DNA of 64,000 nt from Bacteroides sedimenti. GTDB lineage: Bacteria > Bacteroidota > Bacteroidia > Bacteroidales > Bacteroidaceae. The notes under the pieces are model-generated. The model was not told the origin of the DNA. It did no database searches and was given only the letters and a program-made list of their open reading frames with translations. Within the stretch, counting starts at the first letter, position 1, and every line of letters starts with the position of its first letter. The stretch is from the NCBI RefSeq assembly GCF_040365225.1, contig NZ_AP028055.1, positions 1,364,001 through 1,428,000 on the forward strand, given 5' to 3'. A program made the translations under genes and the position numbers. Below are positions 54,319 to 63,327 of the stretch, piece after piece.

Positions 54319-55470
54319 TCAATAAGCATGTCCCCCCTCATTCATTTCCCGAACATCAATCTTCTTCCTATCGAGCGCACGCCATGCATAGAAAATATAG
54401 GCCACCACAAACGGAATCAACAAGGATACTATCGCCATAGTTTTGAGGGTAAACATACTGGAACAGCTATTTGCCAGGGTCAGCGAGCTCTGTATATCAG
54501 CCGTTGATGGGTAATAGGCAGTATTGTTGTACCCGGCACAAAGGAATAGCGCCAAAACAGTGAGCACAGTGCCAATGCCCGAAAACCAGACTCCCTTGGT
54601 GTATGTTTTGTTCAGAATTGTTCTAATAATGCCAAACAGAACCATCACTACTCCTGCCAGAAAGAGAGAGAGTACAACCGGCATTTCAATCAGATTATGC
54701 AGGTATTTATACGGTTCCATCACAATTTCGCGGGTTTCGGGTTTCACTGCATAACCGTTCATCAGCAACAACTTAAACAAAAAGAGAAGAAAGAAGAGCA
54801 GAAACAATCCGGCATTTGCAGGCAATGCCTTCCGAATGCGGCCATTCAATTCTGCATCGTCTATATTGTTGGTAAAATAGAGTAAGGCTATTACGCGTGA
54901 AAGGAAGAAAACCGCCAACCCAAGGATCACGTTCCAGGGGTTCAGCAAGGCATCCAACCCGTGGGAAGCATTTGCCCAAGAGGAGATAACCGGCATCAGC
55001 TGGTTTCCGATGTTCTCCTTATTAATTAAAAAGTTGGAACCGGTAAAGAAGGTGGCCACTGCCCCACCCAGCAACAATGGTCCTACCACACCGTTTATCA
55101 CAAGAAATACCTGATAGGTCTTCTTGCCGAGCAGGTTGCCCGCTTTCGATTGGAACTCATAAGATACCGCCTGCAGGATAAAGGTGAAAAGGATAATCAT
55201 CCAGAGCCAGTAGGCCCCCCCGAAGCTTGTGCTATAAAACAAAGGGAATGATGCAAAGAATGCTCCGCCAAAGGTAACCAGCGTAGTAAACGTAAACTCC
55301 CATTTCCTTCCGGTGGAGTTGACAAGCATCTTTCGTTGCTCTTCCGTTTTAGCCACCTCAAAAAGCAACGAATTGCCCCCTTGTACAAAAAGTAAAAAGA
55401 CCAACAGTGCCCCCAGTAGGGAGATAAGGAACCACCAGTATTGCTGCAAAAATAGATAAGTCGTATTCAT
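54319..55470 (-). CDS. cydB: Cytochrome bd ubiquinol oxidase subunit II
   Basis: The 383-residue membrane protein has about nine spans and the CydB outline: an N-terminal LQQYWWFLISLLGALLVFLL-type first helix, GGAFFASFPLFYSTSFGGAYW (split, about 68-88) and a C-terminal YIFYAWRALDRKKID. It partners CydA in the quinol oxidase that reduces oxygen at very low concentration without proton pumping. It follows cydA by about 100 bp on the same strand. Confidence 0.94.
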   Translation of the reverse strand: MNTTYLFLQQYWWFLISLLGALLVFLLFVQGGNSLLFEVAKTEEQRKMLVNSTGRKWEFTFTTLVTFGGAFFASFPLFYSTSFGGAYWLWMIILFTFILQAVSYEFQSKAGNLLGKKTYQVFLVINGVVGPLLLGGAVATFFTGSNFLINKENIGNQLMPVISSWANASHGLDALLNPWNVILGLAVFFLSRVIALLYFTNNIDDAELNGRIRKALPANAGLFLLFFLLFLFKLLLMNGYAVKPETREIVMEPYKYLHNLIEMPVVLSLFLAGVVMVLFGIIRTILNKTYTKGVWFSGIGTVLTVLALFLCAGYNNTAYYPSTADIQSSLTLANSCSSMFTLKTMAIVSLLIPFVVAYIFYAWRALDRKKIDVREMNEGGHAY

Positions 55471-55571
55471 ATGATAGACGAATTAGGTAATCAATTATTT
55501 TAGTTAATCGGATAGAGAGCCTATAAGAGCTCGTTCATTTCTTATATTCAATGGAATCCGCATTTCATCCA

Positions 55572-57119
55572 TCAGGCTTCAGGCCCCTTCTTTATCTCTT
55601 TCAACAGAATGCGCACCTCTGCTATCAGCATTACGGTAAAGAGAAACAGGAAGATGAAGAAAGTGGTTTGCACAGAACTTACATCTAGTTTCGAGATGGA
55701 AGCGCAGGTTGGAAGCATGTCCTGAATGGTCCACGGCTGACGACCGACCTCAGCAACTATCCATCCGGCTTGTCCGGCTATATATCCCAGAGGAATGGTG
55801 AAGATGGCCAACCGGTGCATCCATTTCATCTCCGGCAGATTCTTTCTGTACGCCAGGAAAAGTACCAAAGCAAAGAAAAGGATGAAATAACCACCCAGAA
55901 TCACCATGATGCGGAAGGAGTAGAAGGTCAGCATCACATTCGGAATCAACTGGTTTACGTCTTTTATGTATCCGTAGCCAAAATATTGAATGTTATCCTT
56001 TAGTACCTGGCGACAGAAGAGCGCCTCCTCCTTGTTTCCGGCTTTCATCGCGGCACGGTAAGCCCCCAGCGCAGAAATAGCCGTCTGCCCACGTGCAATC
56101 TTCTCTTTAGCAGAGATGGCAATCGTTCCGTCACTCTGTTTGTATCCGCCATCAATGATGTTCTTTATTCCCGGAACATAACCGTTCAAATTTCGGGTTG
56201 CCAGAAAAGAGAGCAATTTAGGCATTTTAATATCAATGATGAAAGGATATATCTCGTCGTTGTACGTTTGCTTTTTCGAATTCAACACACCTATCGCAAC
56301 CAGCGGAGCTCCTTGCTGCCCATCATAATAACCCTCCATCGCCGCCAGCTTCATTGGTTGGGTCTGTGCCACCTGATAGGCCGAACTGTCGCCCGACCAG
56401 GCAACAAGCACCGAAGCAACCAACCCTACAATGGCACCTATCTTTATGCTGGCTATGGCAAACTCCTTGTGCCGCTTCTTCAGCAGGAACCAGGCACTTA
56501 TTCCTACCACGAACACTGCTCCCAGAATCCAACCGGAGAGTACGCTATGAAGAAACTTACTCAGCGCAACCGGCGAGAAAGCAATGGCAAAGAAATCCAT
56601 CATCTCGTTCCGCACCGAATCGGGGTTAAACACCATCCCTACCGGGTTTTGCATCCAGGCATTTGCCACCAGAATCCACCAGGCCGAAAGCGTGGCACCT
56701 ATTCCTGTAAGCCAGGTAGAAGCAAGGTGATAGCCTCTACTTACCTTATCCCACCCGAAAAACATAACCGCTATAAAAGTGGCTTCCATAAAGAACGCCA
56801 GAATTCCTTCGATTGCCAGAGGGGCTCCGAAGATATCTCCCACCAGCCAAGAGTAGTTGCTCCAGTTGGTACCGAACTCAAACTCCAGAATGATGCCAGT
56901 TGCCACACCAATGGCAAAGTTGATGCCGAACAGCTTCATCCAGAACTTAGCCGTCTTTTTCCAGAATTCATTCTTTGTGCGATAATACAAAGTTTCCATG
57001 ATGGCCATGATTAGCGCCAGCCCAAGTGTAAGGGGCACAAAGAGCCAGTGATACATGGCAGTGAGGGCAAATTGCGCCCTCGACCAGTCGATTAAAGAGG
57101 TGTCTATACTTTCAAACAT
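55572..57119 (-). CDS. cydA: Cytochrome bd ubiquinol oxidase subunit I
   Basis: ATG 57119 (MFESIDTSL) is preferred; a start at 57143 would overlap the DUF4492 gene. The 515-residue protein has the heme-ligand helix with FALTAMYHWLFVPLTLGLAL (His near 21), EFGTNWSNYSWLVGDIFGAPL (about 71-91), GLAA-type helices and GRQPWTIQDMLPT (about 438-450), a CydA hallmark. It binds hemes b558, b595 and d and oxidises quinol, protecting this anaerobe-type cell from traces of oxygen. Confidence 0.95.
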   Translation of the reverse strand: MFESIDTSLIDWSRAQFALTAMYHWLFVPLTLGLALIMAIMETLYYRTKNEFWKKTAKFWMKLFGINFAIGVATGIILEFEFGTNWSNYSWLVGDIFGAPLAIEGILAFFMEATFIAVMFFGWDKVSRGYHLASTWLTGIGATLSAWWILVANAWMQNPVGMVFNPDSVRNEMMDFFAIAFSPVALSKFLHSVLSGWILGAVFVVGISAWFLLKKRHKEFAIASIKIGAIVGLVASVLVAWSGDSSAYQVAQTQPMKLAAMEGYYDGQQGAPLVAIGVLNSKKQTYNDEIYPFIIDIKMPKLLSFLATRNLNGYVPGIKNIIDGGYKQSDGTIAISAKEKIARGQTAISALGAYRAAMKAGNKEEALFCRQVLKDNIQYFGYGYIKDVNQLIPNVMLTFYSFRIMVILGGYFILFFALVLFLAYRKNLPEMKWMHRLAIFTIPLGYIAGQAGWIVAEVGRQPWTIQDMLPTCASISKLDVSSVQTTFFIFLFLFTVMLIAEVRILLKEIKKGPEA

Positions 57120-57120
57120 A

Positions 57121-57354
57121 TTATTGATTATTAGATTTTGCACGGTTTACCAATTCGCTTCCCACATATTCCTGCTTTGCTTCATCCGTTTTGTAATTGT
57201 TCAGGAAACGAGGAAAGAAGAATAATTTCAGAATAAAAAATAGAATAAAGAGCTTAATAAGGATTATCATCCACAAAACCTTGCCCAGCTTCATGGCACG
57301 AAAGCCTTCTATGTAGAAACTATAAATAGTAACTATGATATTCTTTTTAGTCAT
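57121..57354 (-). CDS. DUF4492 small membrane protein of the cyd operon
   Basis: The 77 residues contain one long hydrophobic helix (about 24-48) preceded by YSFYIEGFRAMKLGKVLW and followed by FFFPRFLNNYKTDEAK, the DUF4492 pattern. In Bacteroidetes this small protein is often encoded directly before cydA. It ends 1 bp before the cydA start, so it is surely co-translated. It may be an accessory subunit or assembly factor of the oxidase, analogous to CydX, but this is inferred. Confidence 0.85.
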   Translation of the reverse strand: MTKKNIIVTIYSFYIEGFRAMKLGKVLWMIILIKLFILFFILKLFFFPRFLNNYKTDEAKQEYVGSELVNRAKSNNQ

Positions 57355-57659
57355 CTGTTATTTTGTTTAACAAAACAAAGAAAGAGATTTTATCGGTAAA
57401 AACAAATTGCAGTCCGGATAATTTTATTCGCCGATATGTTTTCCTGTAATATTCCAAGATGTCTATATAAAAAAGAAAAGATTGAAAAAATAGACTCCTG
57501 CACCATATTTCTTAAGTGACTTTATAAACTTCTGTAAGGAACATAATATTCAATATTTATTCCGGAACAGCATCTATATTACTCATTTTTCACTATATTT
57601 GTAACAGAAGGCATCTATATGACCTTATATTTTTGATATTAACCCAAACGTAGAAAGTT
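57355..57659. other. Divergent gap between cyd operon and ldhA
   Basis: TATATTTG (57594-57601) is a good plus-strand -7 box for ldhA, 59 bp before its start, without a clear -33. No confident minus-strand promoter for the cyd operon is visible, and no RNA element is seen. Confidence 0.45.
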
Positions 57660-58664
57660 ATGAAGAAATACACGATTGCTTTTTTCGATACTAAGCCTTA
57701 TGATGAGGCTTCATTTAATCAGGTTAATGAGAATTACCAATTCGAACTTAAATACTTCAAAGGACATCTCAACAAGAACAATGTAATCCTTACTCAGGGG
57801 GCCGATGCCGTATGCATCTTTGTGAACGACATTGCCGATGCCGAGGTGATTGAGGCTATGCATAAAAACGGGGTTAAGCTGCTAGCTTTAAGATGCGCCG
57901 GATTTAATAACGTTGACCTGGCAGCTGCCCAAGGTAAAATAACCGTAGTACGCGTACCGGCATATTCGCCTTATGCAGTGGCCGAACATGCCGTTGCACT
58001 AATGATGGCACTGAACAGGAAAACACATCGAGCCTACCTTCGTACCCGAGACGGAAACTTTACCCTGAACGGATTGATGGGGTTTGATATGCATGGAAAG
58101 ACTGCCGGCATCATCGGAACCGGGAAGATAGCCAAGATACTAATCCACATCCTGAGAGGATTCGGCATGAACATTCTGGCTTATGATATCTATCCCGATT
58201 ATAATTTTGCCCGTGAAAATCAGGTGGTCTACACTTCGCTGGATGAACTGTACCACAGTTCGGATATCATCTCTCTTCATTGTCCGCTCACTGATGAGAG
58301 CAAATACATGATTAACGACTACACCATCAGCAAGATGAAAGACGGAGTAATGATAATCAATACCGGCCGCGGACAGCTTATACACACCAATGCGCTGATT
58401 GAAGGGTTGAAGAACAAGAAGATTGGTGCTGCCGGACTAGATGTGTACGAGGAAGAGAGTGAATACTTCTACGAGGACAAGTCGGATAAGATTATAGACG
58501 ACGACGTTCTGGCACGCCTGCTATCGTTCAACAATGTGATAGTCACCTCCCATCAGGCATTCTTCACGCAAGAGGCATTGAGTAACATTGCACATACTAC
58601 CCTGCAGAACATGAAAGATTTCTTTGAAGGGAAGCCATTGGAAAATGAGGTAAAAATCAAATAA
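57660..58664 (+). CDS. ldhA: D-lactate dehydrogenase (D-2-hydroxyacid dehydrogenase)
   Basis: The 334-residue enzyme has LALRCAGFNNVDL (about 75-87), VPAYSPYAVAEHAVAL (about 99-114), the NAD-binding GIIGTGKIAKIL (about 149-160), INTGRGQLI (about 231-239) and the catalytic His in VTSHQAFFTQEAL (about 294-306). These match fermentative D-lactate dehydrogenases, which reduce pyruvate with NADH. It is divergent from the cyd operon, so respiratory and fermentative NADH disposal lie back to back. Confidence 0.9.
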   Translation: MKKYTIAFFDTKPYDEASFNQVNENYQFELKYFKGHLNKNNVILTQGADAVCIFVNDIADAEVIEAMHKNGVKLLALRCAGFNNVDLAAAQGKITVVRVPAYSPYAVAEHAVALMMALNRKTHRAYLRTRDGNFTLNGLMGFDMHGKTAGIIGTGKIAKILIHILRGFGMNILAYDIYPDYNFARENQVVYTSLDELYHSSDIISLHCPLTDESKYMINDYTISKMKDGVMIINTGRGQLIHTNALIEGLKNKKIGAAGLDVYEEESEYFYEDKSDKIIDDDVLARLLSFNNVIVTSHQAFFTQEALSNIAHTTLQNMKDFFEGKPLENEVKIK

Positions 58665-58702
58665 AAGAAGTTAAACCTGTTACAAAACATAATTTGAATT
58701 TG

Positions 58703-58710
58703 TACATTTG
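58703..58710 (+). promoter_or_regulatory. Probable -7 box of the Cys-rich/TonB/HMA operon
   Basis: TACATTTG fits the -7 consensus 18 bp before ATG 58729. The sequence TGTTACAAAACATAATTT just upstream echoes the TGTTATAAAACATAG upstream element of the small RNA promoters. Confidence 0.45.
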
Positions 58711-58728
58711 CAGCAATCGTTAAATACA

Positions 58729-59091
58729 ATGAGACAAGTTAAGCATATATTCATCTACACATTGGTACTAGCGTTTATCTATATTGGCGCAGGGGTACCG
58801 ATATCCAGCTATTGCTGTCAGCAAAAGCAGGAGAAAGAGATGAAGATGTCTTGTTGCAATGACAAACACGATAGTTGCTGCAAAACCAAGATTCTGAAGG
58901 TAGACAATTTCGAGAAGGCTTCCGCCCCCACATTTGCTATCCCTACATTTAATCTGGTTGCAGAAGCCTTTTCTCCTTTATCCAGTCAACAACTTCAATC
59001 TGAGAATTATCGCGGAGACGATTGGGGATATCCACCCAACGCCTACTCCTCCCGACATTACCTCAGCCTGTTTTGTGTATTATTGATTTGA
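58729..59091 (+). CDS. Small Cys-rich protein before a TonB receptor
   Basis: I use ATG 58729 (MRQVKHIFIY); an in-frame TTG at 58708 lies inside the likely promoter. The 120 residues have an N-terminal hydrophobic segment (about 7-28), then SYCCQQKQEKEMKMSCC and NDKHDSCCKTK (about 28-54), with three Cys pairs plus Met and His, a likely copper or other soft-metal site. A second hydrophobic stretch is at the C-terminus. No family recognised. It probably starts an operon with the TonB receptor and HMA genes. Confidence 0.65.
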   Translation: MRQVKHIFIYTLVLAFIYIGAGVPISSYCCQQKQEKEMKMSCCNDKHDSCCKTKILKVDNFEKASAPTFAIPTFNLVAEAFSPLSSQQLQSENYRGDDWGYPPNAYSSRHYLSLFCVLLI

Positions 59092-59168
59092 TTATCAGTT
59101 TCGTACTGTCATGCCATCATGACAGCAGGGGAACTTATAACATAAAATCAACCTAATACACAGAAATA

Positions 59169-61382
59169 ATGAAAATATTTTTTGCATTACTCTTGGCTTT
59201 TACAGCCATGGGCAGTTATGCGCAACAACCTATTACCGGGAATGTAACCGATACTGACGGCGAACCGGTAATCGGAGCAAGTGTTGCGTGGAAGAATTCT
59301 ACCTTGGGAACAACAACCAATCCCGATGGTCAGTTTGAACTCAAGCCACTTAAAGGCAATAAAGAATTGGTTGTGAGCTTTATCGGCTATGAGTCGGTAA
59401 CGCTGGAAGTGAATTCAAAAACCGAACTTCCGCTGGCTATCAAACTAAAGCCGGGCATTGAACTAAAAGAGGTTCAGGTTACCGCACGGAAACAGGGATT
59501 AATTCAATCCAGAGCCGGAATCCTTAACTCGCAAACCATCACTTCGACCGAACTTTTACGAGCCGCGTGCTGTAATCTGGGCGAAAGTTTCGAAACAAAC
59601 CCTTCGGTGGATGTTACTTATAGTGACGCGGCCACAGGGGCCCGGCAGATAAAGTTGCTCGGGCTTTCGGGCACTTATGTACAGATGCTGACAGAGAACA
59701 TTCCTAATTTCCGGGGTGCGGCATCTCCCTATGGACTAGGATATATCCCAGGTCCGTGGATGCAAAGCATACAGGTTTCAAAAGGAACCTCATCCGTAAA
59801 GAATGGATACGAAGCCGTTACGGGACAAATCAATGTGGAATACAAAAAGCCACAGAACTCAGATATTTTTTCGGCCAATCTCTATGGAAATTCAATGGGA
59901 CGCTTCGAAGCCAATGCCGATGCATCGGTTTTGCTGAACAAGGAACTGAGCACGATGGTTTTTGCTCATTATGAGAATGAAACAACGGAGCGGGATGACA
60001 ACCACGATGGGTTCAATGACTCTCCAACCATGGAACAGTACAACCTGCAAAACCGCTGGGAGTATCATCATGGAAACTATATATTTCATGCGGGAATAAA
60101 AGGGCTTCACGAAAAGAGAGGCAGCGGACAGATGTTTGATATGGCAAATCCTTATCGGATAGGGATTAATACAGACCGAGTGGAGCTCTTCTCCAAAAAC
60201 GCCTATATACTGAACCCAGAAAAGAAGAGCAGCATTGCATTGATTCTTTCGGGAAGCATACACAATCAGGATTCGTACTTTGGAAAAAAGCTCTATGATG
60301 TGAATCAGCAGAATGGGTATGCCTCATTGCTTTACGAAACCGATTTGGGCAAAAAGCACAATCTGTCCACCGGACTCAGCTTCAATTACGATTCATACGA
60401 CCAGAACTATCGTCTTACTCACAACTCCGATCAGGCAAAAACAGCTGATTTCATCAAGGAAGCAGTACCCGGGGCTTATGCACAATACACCTTTTCGCCG
60501 AATGAAAAGTGGACTTTGATGGCAGGTCTGCGGGGGGATTACAGCAGCGAGTACGGATTCTTTGTCACTCCGCGCGCCCATATCAAATACAATATGAATG
60601 AGTATGTAAACCTCCGGGCATCGGCAGGTAAAGGATATCGCACCCCGCATGTGCTGGCGGAAAACAATTACCTGCTGGCAAGTAGCCGTGATATCAATAT
60701 TGCGAGAAACCTCAATCAGGAAGAGGCGTGGAACGTTGGAGCAAGCGCATCTTTCTACCTCCCCATTGCGGGAAAGACTTTGAACGTAAACACGGAGTAT
60801 TATTACACGGACTTCGTGAAGCAGGTGGTTGCAGATATGGATACCAATCCGCATGTCGTCTCCTTTTATAATCTGGATGGAAAGTCGTATGCAAAGAATT
60901 TCCAGATAGAAACCTCCTACCCTTTTTTCAGAGGGTTTACACTAACAGCAGCTTATCGCATTACGGATGTAAAGAGTACCTATAACGGTGTACTAAAAGA
61001 AAAACCGCTGACGGGGAAATACAAAGGATTGCTGACAGCCTCTTATCAAACTCCACTGAGAATATGGCAGTTCGACGCTACACTTCAGCTGAATGGCGGA
61101 GGAAGGATGCCGTCACCTTACACGAATGAAGACGGCACCTTGTCATGGAGTGAGCGTTATCAGGGATTTCCTCAGCTAAACGCACAAGTTACCCGCTTCT
61201 TCCGTTCGGGTTCCATCTATTTGGGGGCTGAAAACCTGACCAACTTCACGCAGAAACACCCGATTATTGATGCGGCAAATCCTTACGGAGGCAACTTTGA
61301 CTCTACAATGATTTGGGGCCCTGTGCAACATGGCAGCAGATTCTATGTGGGTGTGCGCTTTAATTTACCAAGAAATATTTAA
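59169..61382 (+). CDS. TonB-dependent receptor, metal-associated type
   Basis: The 737-residue receptor has a signal peptide (about 1-18), a carboxypeptidase-regulatory-like domain (ITGNVTDTDGEPVIGASV, about 22-100), a plug with RAACCNLGESFETNPSVDVT (about 136-155) and VSKGTSSVKNGYEAVTGQIN (about 203-222), and a barrel ending GSRFYVGVRFNL. The Cys pair in the plug and the flanking HMA genes point to a metal such as copper. It is unlike SusC receptors in size and lacks a SusD partner. Confidence 0.87.
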   Translation: MKIFFALLLAFTAMGSYAQQPITGNVTDTDGEPVIGASVAWKNSTLGTTTNPDGQFELKPLKGNKELVVSFIGYESVTLEVNSKTELPLAIKLKPGIELKEVQVTARKQGLIQSRAGILNSQTITSTELLRAACCNLGESFETNPSVDVTYSDAATGARQIKLLGLSGTYVQMLTENIPNFRGAASPYGLGYIPGPWMQSIQVSKGTSSVKNGYEAVTGQINVEYKKPQNSDIFSANLYGNSMGRFEANADASVLLNKELSTMVFAHYENETTERDDNHDGFNDSPTMEQYNLQNRWEYHHGNYIFHAGIKGLHEKRGSGQMFDMANPYRIGINTDRVELFSKNAYILNPEKKSSIALILSGSIHNQDSYFGKKLYDVNQQNGYASLLYETDLGKKHNLSTGLSFNYDSYDQNYRLTHNSDQAKTADFIKEAVPGAYAQYTFSPNEKWTLMAGLRGDYSSEYGFFVTPRAHIKYNMNEYVNLRASAGKGYRTPHVLAENNYLLASSRDINIARNLNQEEAWNVGASASFYLPIAGKTLNVNTEYYYTDFVKQVVADMDTNPHVVSFYNLDGKSYAKNFQIETSYPFFRGFTLTAAYRITDVKSTYNGVLKEKPLTGKYKGLLTASYQTPLRIWQFDATLQLNGGGRMPSPYTNEDGTLSWSERYQGFPQLNAQVTRFFRSGSIYLGAENLTNFTQKHPIIDAANPYGGNFDSTMIWGPVQHGSRFYVGVRFNLPRNI

Positions 61383-61398
61383 TTAAAACAAGTACGTT

Positions 61399-61710
61399 AT
61401 GAAAACAAAAATGATTCTTTCCGTGTTAGCCATTCTATTGACTTTCACAACAGTAGCAGCAAAAGATATAAGAAGCATAACTTTGAAAGTTGATGAGATG
61501 ATGTGCGAAATACACGAAGCAAAAATCACCAATATGCTTCGCTTTGAAAAGGGAGTGAAAGAGGTGAAAACAGATGTTCCATCCCGAAAGGTAGTCATCA
61601 AGTATGATGCGGAAAAAACAACTCCCGAAAAACTGATTAAATCTTTCGAGAAGGTAAAGTGTACTGCCGAACCGTTTCCCGAGAACAAGGCAAACGAGGA
61701 CAAGAAATAA
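61399..61710 (+). CDS. Secreted HMA-domain protein with altered metal motif
   Basis: The 103 residues begin with a signal peptide (about 1-21, cleavage near VAA-KD) and form one heavy-metal-associated fold (ITLKVDEMMCEIHEAKI, about 26-42; VVIKYDAEKTTPEKLIKSFE). The normal MxCxxC motif reads MMCEIH, so the second Cys is replaced by His. A lysine-rich tail follows. It would sit in the periplasm, 16 bp after the TonB receptor gene. Confidence 0.8.
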   Translation: MKTKMILSVLAILLTFTTVAAKDIRSITLKVDEMMCEIHEAKITNMLRFEKGVKEVKTDVPSRKVVIKYDAEKTTPEKLIKSFEKVKCTAEPFPENKANEDKK

Positions 61711-61733
61711 TAAAACGCTAAAACTTGAAACAA

Positions 61734-61940
61734 ATGAAAACATTGAAATTTAAAACCAGTGCCATGTGCAGTGGATGTGTGGCTAATATAGGCAAAAGCC
61801 TGAACGAGATAGCTAAGCCGGAACAGTGGTCTATCGACCTCAGCTCAAAAGAGAAGGTGCTGACAATTGAGACCGACAAGGAGCCCGAAGAAATAATCCG
61901 TCTGATTGAGAAGGCGGGGTATAAAGCTTCGCAGCTCTGA
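61734..61940 (+). CDS. HMA-domain metallochaperone
   Basis: ATG 61734 gives a 68-residue cytoplasmic protein (a TTG at 61725 is an alternative). It is a single heavy-metal-associated domain with MCSGCVANIGKSLNEI (about 11-26), a complete CxxC metal site, and IRLIEKAGYKASQL at the end. Such proteins carry copper or related ions. It starts 23 bp after the periplasmic HMA gene, completing a four-gene metal-handling operon. Confidence 0.85.
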   Translation: MKTLKFKTSAMCSGCVANIGKSLNEIAKPEQWSIDLSSKEKVLTIETDKEPEEIIRLIEKAGYKASQL

Positions 61941-62031
61941 GACATTCATTCCATCTAGCAAGGAAGAGCGTGCCTAAAGTCAATCCAATAATCTGAAATT
62001 AAAGATTGTAACCAGACCAGCTTCTTTAAGC

Positions 62032-62084
62032 AAAAAAGAGCCATTTGAAACCTATCATCAGGTAAAAATGGCTCTTTTCTTTTA
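62032..62084 (+). terminator. Terminator of the TonB/HMA operon
   Basis: AAAAGAGCCATTT pairs with AAATGGCTCTTTT across a loop of about 19 nt, followed by CTTTT. Confidence 0.75.
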
Positions 62085-62375
62085 TGGTGTAATATGAACT
62101 GTAACCTATTCAGATTAAAAGTCGACTTTTGACACCCACTTTGTTTATCTCATTTTCAATAGCGCCGGTTACAACTTCACACCCTTCTTGTCCAGGCTCC
62201 AATTTGATGTTTCTTAAACTAGCCACATGGGCTTTGATGTCACACCGTCACACCCTTCTTGTTCGTGCTTCAATGCAAGCTTCATAATTTCCAGTTTTTG
62301 GCACAAAAAAAGAGGATATTGAGATAAAAATCCATATATTTGTGTGGATACAGTCACGAATAAACAGAGTATAAT
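62085..62375. other. Non-coding gap with a 15-bp direct repeat
   Basis: TCACACCCTTCTTGT occurs at 62177-62191 and 62248-62262, with similar flanks. On the minus strand the region gives only short, stop-interrupted frames, so it may be a decayed gene fragment or a dispersed repeat. I see no promoter or RNA structure. Confidence 0.45.
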
Positions 62376-62378
62376 TTA

Positions 62379-62560
62379 GAAACTGTTTTGAATTTTACGG
62401 ATTCTGTTTTTCTTTCTATCTTTTATGCTGTTTTCTGCCCTTTTTTGCGTCTTTGTATTTTCCTTTCTTTCGTATAACCCGCTATACGATGCGAAATAAA
62501 AATTCAAATCCATCAAAAAATGACTAAAAAACACTGCATAAAAAAATTTAAAACAGTTTC
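62379..62560. mobile_element. MITE-like element, 182 bp
   Basis: GAAACTGTTTTGAATTTT (62379-62396) and the complement of 62543-62560 match at 17 of 18 positions. Both ends are flanked by TTA (62376-62378 and 62561-62563), consistent with a 3-bp target duplication. The inside has no ORF of note. This is the form of a non-autonomous element mobilised by a DDE transposase; IS5-family relatives that duplicate TNA are a candidate. It ends 14 bp before the flavodoxin-family start codon. Confidence 0.65.
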
Positions 62561-62574
62561 TTAGATATCAGCCT

Positions 62575-63195
62575 ATGAAAGTAATATTGGTAAACGGCAG
62601 CCCGCACAAGCATGGCTGCACCTACACAGCCCTGAAAGAGGTGGCCGATACGTTGGAAAAGAATGGTGTTGAGACTGAAATCATCTACCTGGGTACACAA
62701 CCTATATCCGGCTGCACAGCATGTGGTATCTGCCGGAAAAACGGAAAGTGCTTCATTGATGATGAGGTGAACATCTTCCTGGATAAAGCCGAAAATGCCG
62801 ACGGATTCGTGTTTGGCACACCGGTTCATTTCGCCTCGGCTTCGGGTGCCATCACCTCATTTATGGACAGGGCTTTCTATGCTCGTGGCAACCGAATGAT
62901 AAACAAACCCGCAGCAGCCGTTGTCAGCTGTCGCCGTGGTGGAGCTACCGCCTCATTCGACCAGCTAAACAAGTACTTTTCAATCAGCAACATGCCCATC
63001 GTCTCTTCGCAATACTGGAATATGGTTCACGGCAATACCCCCGAAGAGGTGAAGCAAGACGAGGAAGGATTGCAAACCATGCGCACTCTGGCGAAGAATA
63101 TGGCCTGGCTGATTAAATGCATAGAGGCAGGACACAAGGCAGGAGTTCCTTTGCCGGCGAAAGAGGAGAAAATCTACACCAATTTTATCAGATAA
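62575..63195 (+). CDS. Flavodoxin-family NAD(P)H-dependent oxidoreductase
   Basis: The 206-residue protein has the FMN phosphate loop VNGSPHKHGCTYTAL (about 5-19), a Cys cluster GCTACGICRKNGKCFIDDE (about 46-64) typical of iron-sulfur flavoproteins and related NADPH-dependent FMN reductases, and GTPVHFASASGAITSFMDR (about 80-98). It probably reduces quinones or metal complexes. A MITE-like element lies immediately upstream and may carry or have displaced its promoter. Confidence 0.88.
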   Translation: MKVILVNGSPHKHGCTYTALKEVADTLEKNGVETEIIYLGTQPISGCTACGICRKNGKCFIDDEVNIFLDKAENADGFVFGTPVHFASASGAITSFMDRAFYARGNRMINKPAAAVVSCRRGGATASFDQLNKYFSISNMPIVSSQYWNMVHGNTPEEVKQDEEGLQTMRTLAKNMAWLIKCIEAGHKAGVPLPAKEEKIYTNFIR

Positions 63196-63327
63196 TTTGG
63201 TGCATGCTTTGGCTGTTTTATACCGGCAGTCATACTAGTCGACCTGGAAATAAGAAAAGCAGCGCCAATCAGTTGTAGTAATAACATCGATAAACGTAAA
63301 CCCATTCCAGTAAAGGTCACAGTCATT

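Noticed and set aside
56268..57014. A 248-codon plus-strand open frame
   Set aside because: It is antisense to cydA, whose conserved motifs are unmistakable; the antisense product is basic and shows no family features.
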